In this document: positions 1 to 6,735 of the stretch, piece by piece
How the letters are laid out: the number at the start of each line of letters is the position of its first letter
Numbering within the stretch: position 1 is the stretch's first letter
Assembly: GCA_028819565.1 (NCBI GenBank)
Contig: JAPPLD010000029.1
Span: 1-34,997, forward strand
Direction: 5' to 3'
Length of the DNA: 34,997 nt
From: Gammaproteobacteria bacterium
GTDB taxonomy: Bacteria > Pseudomonadota > Gammaproteobacteria > Poriferisulfidales > Poriferisulfidaceae
Notes under the pieces: model-generated
Database searches by the model: none
What the model was told of the DNA's origin: nothing
Seen by the model: only the letters and a program-made list of their open reading frames with translations
Made by a program: the position numbers and the translations under genes

Positions 1-187
1 CCTCATTGTGTCCGCCCAAGGCTGATTTTGGAAGCAGGGCGAACCATCCCATCACACAGGTTTTATGAAAGATTCAGCCACTCACCGAGTAGACGATTGG
101 CCCAGAAGGGGCTGTGTCAAGCAAAACGTATAAATCCCTAAAAAACCATGATAATAGCGCTACAGCTACACTGATTTTGTTGAACGC

Positions 188-1228
188 ATGGTCCAAATCA
201 CTCGAGTACTAGGCATCGAGACCTCCTGCGATGAAACCGGAATCGCGGTATGGGACAGTGCGCGCGGACTTCTCTCCCATAAGCTCTACAGCCAAGTCAA
301 GACCCACCGGCAGTATGGCGGGGTCGTGCCAGAACTGGCCTCACGCGATCACGTGCGTCGTTTGCCACAGTTGACTGTGGACGCCCTGGAAGAAGCCGAC
401 TGCCTGTCTACGGAACTGGATGCCATCGCCTATACGGCCGGGCCCGGACTGATCGGCGCCCTGATGTCCGGCGCCTCGTTCGCCTGTGCCATGGCCTACG
501 CGTTGGATCGACCGGCGCTCGCCATTCACCACATGGAGGCTCATTTGCTGGCCCCTCTCATGGACAACCCGGATTTTTCTCCTCCCTTCGCGGCTCTGCT
601 GGTCTCAGGCGGCCACAGCCTGTTAATGCGGGTTGATCGAATCGGCCAGTACACCTGCCTGGGGCAAAGCATCGACGATGCCGTCGGTGAAGCGTTCGAC
701 AAGACCGCGCGCATCCTGGATCTGCCCTATCCTGGCGGTCCCGCCCTGGCAAAATTCGCGGAACGCGGCGACCCTGAACGTTTTCACTTTCCCCGCCCGA
801 TGCTGGATCGTGAAGGTTGCGACATGAGTTTCAGCGGGCTCAAGACCCATGCCCGCCGCCTGGCCGAGGCCCACCCGGAAGACGCCCAGGCGGCTGCCGA
901 CATCGCAGCCGGTTTTCAGGAAGCCGTCGTTGACGTCCTGGTCGCGAAGTCCCGGCGCGCGCTGGCGAAAAGTGGGCTGGATCATCTGGTGGTGGCCGGC
1001 GGGGTCGGCGCAAACCAACGGCTGCGAGACCGGCTGGCGGCAGCCTTGGAAAAGGATGGACAACAAGTCCTATGGCCACCTCTCGAGTATTGCACAGACA
1101 ACGGCGCCATGATCGCCTTTGCTGGTTCGCTGCGCCTGCAGGACCCGGCTGCTCTTAGCGGACTGGAAATTCGGAGCCGGGCACGCTGGCCTCTGGAAGA
1201 ACTCGCTTCGCCGTCTCCTCTCGCCTGA
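188..1228 (+). CDS. tsaD: tRNA N6-adenosine threonylcarbamoyltransferase TsaD
   Basis: TsaD transfers the threonylcarbamoyl group from threonylcarbamoyl-AMP to A37 of ANN-decoding tRNAs, working in the cytoplasm with TsaB and TsaE. The 346-residue product has the usual length and architecture (ASKHA fold). The N-terminal GIETSCDETG block begins at about residue 9, and the metal-binding HxxxH is seen as H115 and H119 in HHMEAH. The phosphate-binding VSGGHS block and the C-terminal AGGVGANQRLR and CTDNGAMIAFAG blocks are also present. The ATG at 188 puts the conserved block at the normal distance from the N-terminus, although no strong ribosome binding site precedes it. The gene stands alone on this strand. 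Its 3' end overlaps the end of the convergent membrane-protein ORF. Identification is secure. Confidence 0.97.
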   Translation: MVQITRVLGIETSCDETGIAVWDSARGLLSHKLYSQVKTHRQYGGVVPELASRDHVRRLPQLTVDALEEADCLSTELDAIAYTAGPGLIGALMSGASFACAMAYALDRPALAIHHMEAHLLAPLMDNPDFSPPFAALLVSGGHSLLMRVDRIGQYTCLGQSIDDAVGEAFDKTARILDLPYPGGPALAKFAERGDPERFHFPRPMLDREGCDMSFSGLKTHARRLAEAHPEDAQAAADIAAGFQEAVVDVLVAKSRRALAKSGLDHLVVAGGVGANQRLRDRLAAALEKDGQQVLWPPLEYCTDNGAMIAFAGSLRLQDPAALSGLEIRSRARWPLEELASPSPLA

Positions 1229-1603
1229 GGGGCATCCACAACTCAGGCCGGCCGGCTCTTCGCCCGGTGGCGGAAAAATCCGTAGACCGCCCCAGGCCGG
1301 AACACTGGAAACGATCGCGTAGATCGCGATGCCCAAGGGCCCGAACAATCCACCGATCAAAACCGCCCAAACAGTCGCGGGCGCCAACACGATGAACGTG
1401 ACCCAGGCCGACACGACATGCCCCCCGCGCCGCAATGCCCGGCAGGCCAATGCCAGCGGAAGACCGAATGGTGCCAGAAAGATCAACTCCAACCATGCCT
1501 GCGGCTCGACGAACAGGGGAATCCCTCTGGCCGCAGTCACCAGAAGGGTCCCGAACGGCAACCAGAGCAAGGCTAGCAGGATGAAAGAAGAGAAGCGTTT
1601 CAT
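1070..1603 (-). CDS. Small integral membrane protein of unknown function
   Basis: I do not recognise this family. The ATG at 1603 is preceded by a good GGGAGGT ribosome binding site. It lies only about 20 bases after the stop of the thioredoxin-like gene, so it is probably the last gene of the rpiA operon. The first ~110 residues contain about four hydrophobic segments: FILLALLWLPFG, LIFLAPFGLPLAL, VSAWVTFIVLAPATVWAVLIGG and LGIAIYAIVSSVPAW. A polar Cys- and Arg-rich tail follows. The last ~50 codons run antisense through the 3' end of tsaD and look like low-information sequence, so the conserved part may be shorter or the 3' end may be altered by a frameshift. The membrane part is credible; the tail is doubtful. 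Confidence 0.6.
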   Translation of the reverse strand: MKRFSSFILLALLWLPFGTLLVTAARGIPLFVEPQAWLELIFLAPFGLPLALACRALRRGGHVVSAWVTFIVLAPATVWAVLIGGLFGPLGIAIYAIVSSVPAWGGLRIFPPPGEEPAGLSCGCPSGERRRRSEFFQRPACPAPNFQSAKSSRVLQAQRTSKGDHGAVVCAILERWP

Positions 1604-1622
1604 ACGCGACCTCCCGGGGAAT

Positions 1623-2183
1623 TTAACTTCCGCCGCCTCGCCACTTGATCGAACAGCCCATGCTGGGAACCTGCTCGCTTGGTCCTTCACCGGTCTTCGC
1701 GACTTGAACCATCGCCTCGAACAAATCCCGCCGCGCGTCTGGAACCGGGTGCATGCCGCTCTCGTCCAAGCGTCCGCGGTATTGCAATTTCAACTCGGCG
1801 TCGTACCCGAAGAAATCGGGCGTGCACGCCGCGCCGTAGGCCTGCGCGACCTGTTGCGACTCGTCCAGAAGATAAGGAAATGGAAAATCGTATTCGCGTG
1901 CGACCACAATCATGTTGTCGAACGAATCCTCTGGATAGTCGGTTGGGTCATTCGCCATGATGGCCACCGACTGAATGCCATGTGCACGCAATTCGCCCGC
2001 ATCTCGCACGATCCGTTCTCGCACTGCCTTCACGTACGGGCAGTGATTGCAAATGAACATCACCAAGGTCCCGGCTTCGCCACGGCAGTCATCCAGTGAC
2101 CATTCGCGACCATCAACCCCAGGCAGGGTGAAATCAATTGCCGACAGGCCAAAATCGCAGACCGGGGTGTGTTTCAGGCTCAT
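1623..2183 (-). CDS. Thioredoxin-like/redoxin family protein
   Basis: The product has 186 residues and a single thioredoxin-fold domain of the AhpC/TSA-redoxin type. The active-site region reads FICNHCPYVKAV, a CxxC (Cys-Asn-His-Cys) after the first beta strand. This is typical of a widespread 'thioredoxin family protein' group often annotated as putative peroxiredoxin. A cis-Pro-like ACTPDFF segment and a further Cys near the C-terminus (SMGCSIKW) are visible. There is no signal peptide, so a cytoplasmic role in thiol redox chemistry is inferred; the substrate is unknown. The ATG overlaps the stop of the upstream aldolase as ATGA (2180-2183), which indicates translational coupling in the rpiA operon. 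Confidence 0.85.
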   Translation of the reverse strand: MSLKHTPVCDFGLSAIDFTLPGVDGREWSLDDCRGEAGTLVMFICNHCPYVKAVRERIVRDAGELRAHGIQSVAIMANDPTDYPEDSFDNMIVVAREYDFPFPYLLDESQQVAQAYGAACTPDFFGYDAELKLQYRGRLDESGMHPVPDARRDLFEAMVQVAKTGEGPSEQVPSMGCSIKWRGGGS

Positions 2184-2950
2184 GATCGAACTCCTTTGAG
2201 TGCCTGAGATGCCGCCTGCGACAAAAACAGGGTGTCCACTCCGATCCCCACCAGGGTGAACCCCATATCAATGTATCGGGACACCACGTCCGGCGCAATC
2301 CCGAAAATGCCCGGAATCTTGCCTACTTCCTGGCAGACCTCCAAGACTTCGGCAATTGCTTCTTGTACCGCCGGATCGTTCACTTGGCCCGGGATGCCCA
2401 TGCTTGTAGACAGGTCGTAGGGCCCGATAAACAGCACGTCCACCCCCTCCACGGCGGCCAGATCCCGGACGTTTTTCACTGCGTCCTTATGTTCGATCTG
2501 GATCACCGTCAGTAGTGAATCGTTTGCCTGAGCCAGATAAGTCTCGAATTCCGCCCCGTAACGGTGCGCGCGAGCGATGCCGACGCCTCGTTCGCCCTGG
2601 GGTGGGTACTTGGCATAATTGACGACCTGTTCCGCTTGCGCAACCGTATTGACCTGAGGCGCAATGATTCCGCTCGCTCCGACGTCCAGCATCTTCTCGA
2701 TCCAAGTCTCCTCGTGCACCGGGATTCGGACCAGGCAAGGCGTCCGGTCTCCTGTGGCCTGGATAAGAGATTCGACGGCAAGCGGGTCATGCGTACCATG
2801 TTCGGCATCGATGAACAGCCAGTCGAATCCGGTATCGCTCAAAATCTCTGCGGCCTGAGGACTGTTGAGGCTGACGATCGTGCCAACCAGCACTTCGCCG
2901 GCGCAGGCCCGTCGGCGAAAACCGTTTTCGCAAACCAGCGGACCGCTCAC
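2180..2950 (-). CDS. HpcH/HpaI-family class II aldolase/citrate lyase-like protein
   Basis: This family performs metal-dependent retro-aldol cleavage of 2-keto-3-deoxy acids to pyruvate plus an aldehyde. Known members are 4-hydroxy-2-oxoheptanedioate aldolase and 2-keto-3-deoxyrhamnonate aldolase. The 256-residue length is normal. Family signatures are the [11 protein letters not shown] segment near residues 43-53, the Glu metal ligand in [10 protein letters not shown], and the Asp ligand in [15 protein letters not shown]. Translation starts at GTG 2950, which overlaps the rpiA stop as GTGA, and the stop overlaps the next start as ATGA. The three genes are therefore translationally coupled. 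The exact substrate cannot be read from the sequence; coupling to rpiA suggests sugar or sugar-acid metabolism, but this is inference. Confidence 0.9.
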   Translation of the reverse strand: MSGPLVCENGFRRRACAGEVLVGTIVSLNSPQAAEILSDTGFDWLFIDAEHGTHDPLAVESLIQATGDRTPCLVRIPVHEETWIEKMLDVGASGIIAPQVNTVAQAEQVVNYAKYPPQGERGVGIARAHRYGAEFETYLAQANDSLLTVIQIEHKDAVKNVRDLAAVEGVDVLFIGPYDLSTSMGIPGQVNDPAVQEAIAEVLEVCQEVGKIPGIFGIAPDVVSRYIDMGFTLVGIGVDTLFLSQAASQALKGVRS

Positions 2951-3600
2951 GGCAGCGACTCCACGCCTTGATCGGTCCCGATCAGTAACACATCCGCGCC
3001 GCGCCGGGCAAATAATCCGACCGTGACCACTCCAGGAATATCGTTCAAGGTATCTTCCATTTTCGGGGGATCCAGAATTTCAAGGTTATGGACATCCAAG
3101 ATGCAGTTGCCGTGGTCGGTCACAAAGCCTTCGCGCCACTCTGGCATGCCGCCATGCTGGACCAGTTCGCGCGCCACCATGGAACGCGCCATCGGAATGA
3201 CTTCAACCGGCAAGGGAAAAGCGCCTAAACGATCCACTTGCTTGCTATCGTCAATGACGCAGACGAAAGTTTCGCTGCATTCGGCGATGATTTTCTCACC
3301 TGTCAGCGCGCCGCCACCGCCCTTGATAAGGCTGCGGTGCCGCGTCGCTTCATCAGCCCCGTCCACATACAGACGCAAGGGCCCGACCGTGTTCAAATCC
3401 ACCACCGGGATGCCAATCTGGCGCAATCGCTCGGTGCTCGCCTGCGATGACGATACGGCGGCATCGATCTTGCTTTTGACGGAGGCCAGCGCGTCGATGA
3501 AGAAATTGACCGTCGAACCCGTCCCGACTCCCAGTACTTCGCCCGGCTGAATGTAATCCAATGCGGCTTCCGCCGCTTTTCTCTTCTTATCGTCGCTCAT
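2947..3600 (-). CDS. rpiA: Ribose-5-phosphate isomerase A
   Basis: RpiA interconverts ribose 5-phosphate and ribulose 5-phosphate in the non-oxidative pentose phosphate pathway. The 217-residue protein shows the phosphate-binding [15 protein letters not shown] near the N-terminus. It also shows the catalytic region [26 protein letters not shown] and the C-terminal [23 protein letters not shown] block. Length and motifs match E. coli RpiA. It is the first gene of a leftward operon with the HpcH-type aldolase and the thioredoxin-like gene. The left end of the TnpB element begins only 25 bases upstream of its ATG (3600), so its promoter must lie within or beyond that element. Confidence 0.96.
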   Translation of the reverse strand: MSDDKKRKAAEAALDYIQPGEVLGVGTGSTVNFFIDALASVKSKIDAAVSSSQASTERLRQIGIPVVDLNTVGPLRLYVDGADEATRHRSLIKGGGGALTGEKIIAECSETFVCVIDDSKQVDRLGAFPLPVEVIPMARSMVARELVQHGGMPEWREGFVTDHGNCILDVHNLEILDPPKMEDTLNDIPGVVTVGLFARRGADVLLIGTDQGVESLP

Positions 3601-3624
3601 CCCGCGAGTCCCTATAATTGAACT

Positions 3625-3644
3625 GGGAATTATGTAGCAAAATC
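3625..3644. repeat. Left copy of 20-bp inverted repeat
   Basis: GGGAATTATGTAGCAAAATC reads here on the plus strand. It is the exact reverse complement of 4982-5001, at the far side of the tnpB gene. It lies 25 bases from the rpiA start codon and 20 bases before the tnpB ATG. The adjacent ATAATT (3614-3619) can also pair with AATTAT inside the repeat (3628-3633). Confidence 0.9.
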
Positions 3645-3664
3645 TGCAACAGTATAATGCCGAA

Positions 3665-4996
3665 ATGAAAGTCCACCGCGCCGTTCGTTACCGTTTGCAC
3701 CCCGGTTCTGCATGCAAGAACCGGCAATTGCACGGTACCGCCGGAGCCTGCCGGTTCGTCTGGAACCATATGGTCGGGAAACTCAGGGACGAGTATGAAG
3801 CGTGGGGCACCTGCAACTTCTCCTATATGTCCACGAAAAATATCCCGACGCCGGGGCTGGGCCGGACTTTCACGGTACTTAGGAAGCACAGTTACCCGTG
3901 GTTGCAGGGCTACTCGGCATACATCGTCAAGAGTTCGCTGCAGCCCATCGAGAGAACCTACAAGGCGTTCTTCAAGGACTTGGAAACAGGCGGGAAGTTG
4001 AATCGCAAGCCCCCGCAGTTCCACAACAAGTGGACGACCACGCCTTCGTTTCCGATCAACTACCAATCGGCAAAGGTGGCGAGAGAAAGCCTGTACGTGC
4101 AGAAGGTCGGCTGGATGAAGCTGGTCGGCACCAACCCATACCCGAACGGCGAATTCAAGTCTGGCACGGTCAAGTACGAATGCGGCAACTGGTACGCCTA
4201 CCTGATGTACGAAGTGGAGGCGCAGGCCAGTCTTCCCCATTCCATCAAGGAAGTAGGCATCGACCGCAATGTGGCGGAAGGTCGACTGGCGGTGCTGTCG
4301 GACGGGACGAAGCACAGCGGGCCGGACCTGGAGAATAAGGTGGCCAAACGCAAACGGTATGAGCGGTCAATGGCGCGCAAGCGTGAGGTCTACTGGGAAG
4401 ATCAAAAGAATCTCTGCGGGCCGAAGCCTCAAGGCCGCCCGCGCTATCAACCCTCCAAACGGTATCTGCGGACCCAACTCAGGCACCAACGGGCTTGCGC
4501 GGCGGAACGCTTCGCACGGAAGAATTGGGGGCACCACGTCAGCAAGGACATCGCCTCCGAATACGATGTCGCCTACATGGAGAAGTTGAACATCCGGGGC
4601 ATGACGAAATCGGCCCGGGGCACGAAAGAGAAACCCGGCAGGCACGTGAAATCGAAATCCGGCCTGAACCGGCAGATTCTGGCCAGCGCATGGGGCACGC
4701 TGGAGTTGTGCCTGAACTACAAGATGGAAGTCCGCAAGGTGCCTCCGGCGTACACCAGCCAGACCTGCCATTTATGCGGGCATGTCGACAAGGACAGCAG
4801 GAAGAAAACAGACTTCAAGTGCACCGCTTGCGGGCACGCGGACGATGCGGACGTAAACGCCGCGTTGAACATATTGGCCTTCGGGAATGGGGCTGCTGGA
4901 CGTGGAGGTGGCGACACCGGCGGGGCATCCTGCCACAGTCGGCCTGGGAAGCGTCAAGAAATGGGCAAAGAATCCCTTTCGGATTTTGCTACATAA
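3665..4996 (+). CDS. tnpB: TnpB-family RNA-guided DNA endonuclease (IS200/IS605 accessory protein)
   Basis: The 443-residue protein has the TnpB layout. The N-terminal part is a wedge/REC-like region (YRLHPGS... [11 protein letters not shown]). The C-terminal part is a split RuvC nuclease. The three catalytic acidic residues are all present: D200 in VGIDRNV, E306 in [10 protein letters not shown], and D396 in [10 protein letters not shown] zinc ribbon sits between motifs II and III, with C368, C371, C386 and C389. Characterised relatives (ISDra2 TnpB) cut DNA next to a short TAM, guided by an RNA made from the element's right end. The gene looks uninterrupted. The last codons (DFAT, stop at 4994-4996) lie inside the right inverted repeat. 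No ribosome binding site is evident before the ATG. Confidence 0.92.
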   Translation: MKVHRAVRYRLHPGSACKNRQLHGTAGACRFVWNHMVGKLRDEYEAWGTCNFSYMSTKNIPTPGLGRTFTVLRKHSYPWLQGYSAYIVKSSLQPIERTYKAFFKDLETGGKLNRKPPQFHNKWTTTPSFPINYQSAKVARESLYVQKVGWMKLVGTNPYPNGEFKSGTVKYECGNWYAYLMYEVEAQASLPHSIKEVGIDRNVAEGRLAVLSDGTKHSGPDLENKVAKRKRYERSMARKREVYWEDQKNLCGPKPQGRPRYQPSKRYLRTQLRHQRACAAERFARKNWGHHVSKDIASEYDVAYMEKLNIRGMTKSARGTKEKPGRHVKSKSGLNRQILASAWGTLELCLNYKMEVRKVPPAYTSQTCHLCGHVDKDSRKKTDFKCTACGHADDADVNAALNILAFGNGAAGRGGGDTGGASCHSRPGKRQEMGKESLSDFAT

Positions 4997-5001
4997 TTCC
5001 C
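4870..5001 (+). ncRNA. Putative guide (omega/re) RNA region at the tnpB 3' end
   Basis: In characterised TnpB elements the guide RNA scaffold comes from the 3' end of tnpB and the right end of the element, and the guide is the flanking DNA. The equivalent region here is GC-rich and Gly-coding. It ends in a small hairpin at 4971-4985 (AATCC-CTTTC-GGATT) shortly before the element edge. The limits given are guesses from family knowledge; no promoter or covariation was assessed. Confidence 0.25.
4982..5001. repeat. Right copy of 20-bp inverted repeat
   Basis: GATTTTGCTACATAATTCCC is the perfect reverse complement of 3625-3644. It contains the last codons and the TAA stop of tnpB and begins inside the 3' arm of the 4971-4985 hairpin. 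Identity stops exactly at its inner edge: inward of it, left and right sequences differ. Confidence 0.9.
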
Positions 5002-5033
5002 ATTGGGCTTCAAAGTTTAACATTGGCAGTGTC

Positions 5034-5270
5034 ATGCCGTATTTTGTTTTCCAAGTCGAAGGCGCCAACTCGGAAAGCCGTGTAATCAATTTTCTGCAGG
5101 TCTTCGAAAACTACCGGGACGCACGTACGCTTGCCCGGGAAGAGCGGGCGAAACAACCGGATGCAGGACCGGAAACCGTCCGCGTGGTCTTCGCGGAATC
5201 CCAGGAACTAGCCGAAGGCCTGCTGCGGCAGCGGCGCGAAGCGCCGATCCTGCAGGAATGGGAAAAGTGA
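5034..5270 (+). CDS. Conserved hypothetical protein, 78 residues
   Basis: This is a small soluble protein beginning MPYFVFQVEG. It carries a charged helical centre (NYRDARTLAREERAKQ) and the C-terminal segment VRVVFAESQELAEGLLRQRREAPILQEWEK. I recall similar proteins of unknown function in beta- and gammaproteobacteria, with the same YREAR / ELAEELLR / REAPIL pattern, but know of no assigned role. The ATG at 5034 was chosen because the longer open frame upstream (from 4887) runs out of the transposable element in a different frame from tnpB. The next gene starts 16 bases after this stop, so the two are probably co-transcribed. Confidence 0.75.
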   Translation: MPYFVFQVEGANSESRVINFLQVFENYRDARTLAREERAKQPDAGPETVRVVFAESQELAEGLLRQRREAPILQEWEK

Positions 5271-5286
5271 GAGCGGAGGTGCCTTG

Positions 5287-5493
5287 ATGTCCAAAAAGAT
5301 TCCACCGGATGCGTCGGCGGAAGAACGTTCCCGCAAACCACTTCCTTTTCACGAAGGCCGCGCGACTGAAACCGCCAATACGCGTTTTTCCTCGTTCTCG
5401 CGCATTTTTGGCGCACTGAAAGGCACTGTGACAATCATGCCGAACGTGGATTTGACCCAGCCGACCGGCGAAACGTGGGATGCCGAAAAGTAA
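5287..5493 (+). CDS. Small hypothetical protein, 68 residues
   Basis: A good GGAGG ribosome binding site (5275-5279) precedes the ATG at 5287; an in-frame TTG lies directly before it. The N-terminal half is charged (PPDASAEERSRKPLPFHEG). The second half has SSFSRIFGALKGTVTIMP followed by an acidic end, PTGETWDAEK. No transmembrane segment, metal motif or recognised domain is seen. The acidic Trp-containing tail resembles C-termini of some small antitoxins, but no toxin-like partner adjoins it, so I do not call it one. It follows the 78-residue gene by 16 bases and is probably in the same transcript. Confidence 0.6.
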   Translation: MSKKIPPDASAEERSRKPLPFHEGRATETANTRFSSFSRIFGALKGTVTIMPNVDLTQPTGETWDAEK

Positions 5494-5580
5494 CGAGAAG
5501 AAGCGTGCCCGAATGGTCCCGCAGCGACAATAAGAAGCCCCAGCCGGAAAACCCGGCCGTCATTCATGCGATCCGCATCC

Positions 5581-6039
5581 ATGGATGAGGTCCAGTACCG
5601 GGAGACCTATCACTCGGTCAACGAGCGACGGTGTCATTTCGAAAAGACGATCAACGCCCGGGTCTGCACCTGCCGCCACATGCGACGATTCAATCTGGCA
5701 GACCGGGAAGGCGTCGGCTGCACCCACCCCGAAGCGCACCAGAACTGCGCCGACTGGCTCCGCGCCCTGCGCCAAGCATCGTGTTTTGCGCTGTCCCAGC
5801 CTAATCCGGTAGACATCCTCCCGCACCGCTTGGAAGCAAAGGTCCAGGCGGGCGGCCTGCTGGGCCTCGCCAAACTAGTCGATAACGCCGCCCATGTCGA
5901 TGACATCTCCGGCTTGCTGGACCGTTCACTCGAACGCTACGGCAATGTGTCCGACATTCCCATGCAGGACATCGTGACGGCAGTCGCGGAATATGAACCG
6001 CGCCAACGAAAGAAGCGCCAAGAACCTGATCCTGAATAG
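5581..6039 (+). CDS. Cysteine-rich conserved hypothetical protein
   Basis: The product has about 152 residues starting MDEVQYRETYHSVNE; an ATG five codons upstream (5566) is also possible, and neither has a clear ribosome binding site. The N-terminal half carries six cysteines: C18, C29 and C31 (CxC), C47, C56 and C68, with nearby histidines. The spacing suggests a zinc or iron-sulfur site. The C-terminal half is helical, with a GGLLGLAKLVD segment and an acidic/basic tail. I have an impression of similar unknown-function proteins in sulfur-oxidising and related proteobacteria but cannot name a family. It precedes the DUF971-MoaD gene by 70 bases in the same direction. Confidence 0.7.
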   Translation: MDEVQYRETYHSVNERRCHFEKTINARVCTCRHMRRFNLADREGVGCTHPEAHQNCADWLRALRQASCFALSQPNPVDILPHRLEAKVQAGGLLGLAKLVDNAAHVDDISGLLDRSLERYGNVSDIPMQDIVTAVAEYEPRQRKKRQEPDPE

Positions 6040-6109
6040 CAGAACCATAAAACTCGCGGATGTGCCCCCGGTACAATCTTGGAATCCCCGACTTACTTCG
6101 CGCGAAACC

Positions 6110-6733
6110 ATGTCCCCAATCCCGGAAGAACTGAGACTCGACCGCCAGGCGCGCGAACTCCATGTCCGCTTCGACGACGGGGCCGAATTCGTGCTCCCCT
6201 GCGAGTACCTGCGCATCTTTTCCCCCTCCGCCGAGGTGAAAACGGCAAGGGCCCGCGGCGACTTGGTCACGGACAAACAGAGCGTCAACATTGAGCGCAT
6301 CGAGCCTTACGGGACATACGCCGTCCGCCTCTATTTCAGCGACGGCCACGACACCGGGATCTATTCCTGGGAGTCCTTGTACCAGTTGGGCCAAGACCGT
6401 CAGAAGAACTGGCAACAATACCTAGCCGATCTCGAACAACGAAAGCAATCCCCCGCGGAAAGCGAAGAGCGAGTTATCACCCTCCTGCTGTTCGGCGCCT
6501 TGGCCGAAGAATTGGAGATGGAATGGGTGGAGGTGGCCCTGCCCAGCGAAACGGCAACGGTTGCCGACTTTTTGTACTGGCTGCGCCAGCGTGGGGACGA
6601 CTGGCACGAGGCCATCGACCCTAGGCGGCTGACTGTTACGGTCAACCGGCAATCTGCCGAACCGACCACTCGCCTGCACAACGGAGACGAGGTCTCGTTG
6701 ACTCCGACTTACAAAAAAATATCTGACGACTGA
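6110..6733 (+). CDS. DUF971 (GBBH-like N-terminal) domain fused to a MoaD/ThiS-like ubiquitin fold
   Basis: The 207-residue protein has two domains. Residues ~5-110 are a DUF971/GBBH-like domain with the diagnostic FSDGHDTGIYSWESLY (76-91), as in small gammaproteobacterial DUF971 proteins linked to iron-sulfur and carnitine-type enzymes. Residues ~121-202 match MoaD: VITLLLFGALAEEL, then VEVALPSETATVADFLYWL, then LTVTVNRQSAE and NGDEVSLTPTY. The protein ends YKKISDD and lacks the C-terminal Gly-Gly that MoaD/ThiS proteins need for adenylation and thiocarboxylation. A sulfur-carrier role is therefore unlikely without processing. The ATG at 6110 was chosen because upstream residues in the open frame overlap the previous gene and are not conserved-looking. 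Confidence 0.85.
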   Translation: MSPIPEELRLDRQARELHVRFDDGAEFVLPCEYLRIFSPSAEVKTARARGDLVTDKQSVNIERIEPYGTYAVRLYFSDGHDTGIYSWESLYQLGQDRQKNWQQYLADLEQRKQSPAESEERVITLLLFGALAEELEMEWVEVALPSETATVADFLYWLRQRGDDWHEAIDPRRLTVTVNRQSAEPTTRLHNGDEVSLTPTYKKISDD

Positions 6734-6735
6734 CC

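Larger units (their letters stand above)
3625..5001. mobile_element. TnpB-only IS200/IS605-like element bounded by 20-bp inverted repeats
   Basis: The element carries a single tnpB-like gene and lies between rpiA and an unrelated small gene. A perfect 20-base inverted repeat lies at 3625-3644 and 4982-5001, taken here as the limits. No tnpA (Y1 transposase or serine recombinase) is present, so mobilisation would need a transposase in trans. IS200/IS605 members normally have subterminal hairpins rather than terminal inverted repeats, so the true ends may differ from those given. A short hairpin (AATCC/GGATT around CTTTC, 4971-4985) sits at the expected right-end position. No target-site duplication was identified. 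Confidence 0.7.

Noticed and set aside
1329-2099. Plus-strand 256-residue open frame opposite the thioredoxin-like and membrane-protein genes
   Set aside because: It is the antisense of two better-supported genes and has no recognisable domain.
3612-3640. Minus-strand TTGCTA-N17-TTATAG as the rpiA promoter
   Set aside because: It would start transcription only about 5 bases before the ATG, leaving no room for a ribosome binding site; both hexamers are imperfect.
3653-3658. Plus-strand TATAAT just before tnpB as its -10 box
   Set aside because: It ends 6 bases before the tnpB ATG, too close for a normal leader, and has no convincing -35.
4887-5270. A longer 127-residue protein starting inside the transposable element
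   Set aside because: The first 49 residues are an out-of-frame reading of tnpB and the repeat; the conserved-looking protein starts at 5034.
5543-5557. GCCGG-AAAAC-CCGGC hairpin as a terminator
   Set aside because: The stem is only 5 bp and no T-run follows, and it sits between genes that appear to read in the same direction.
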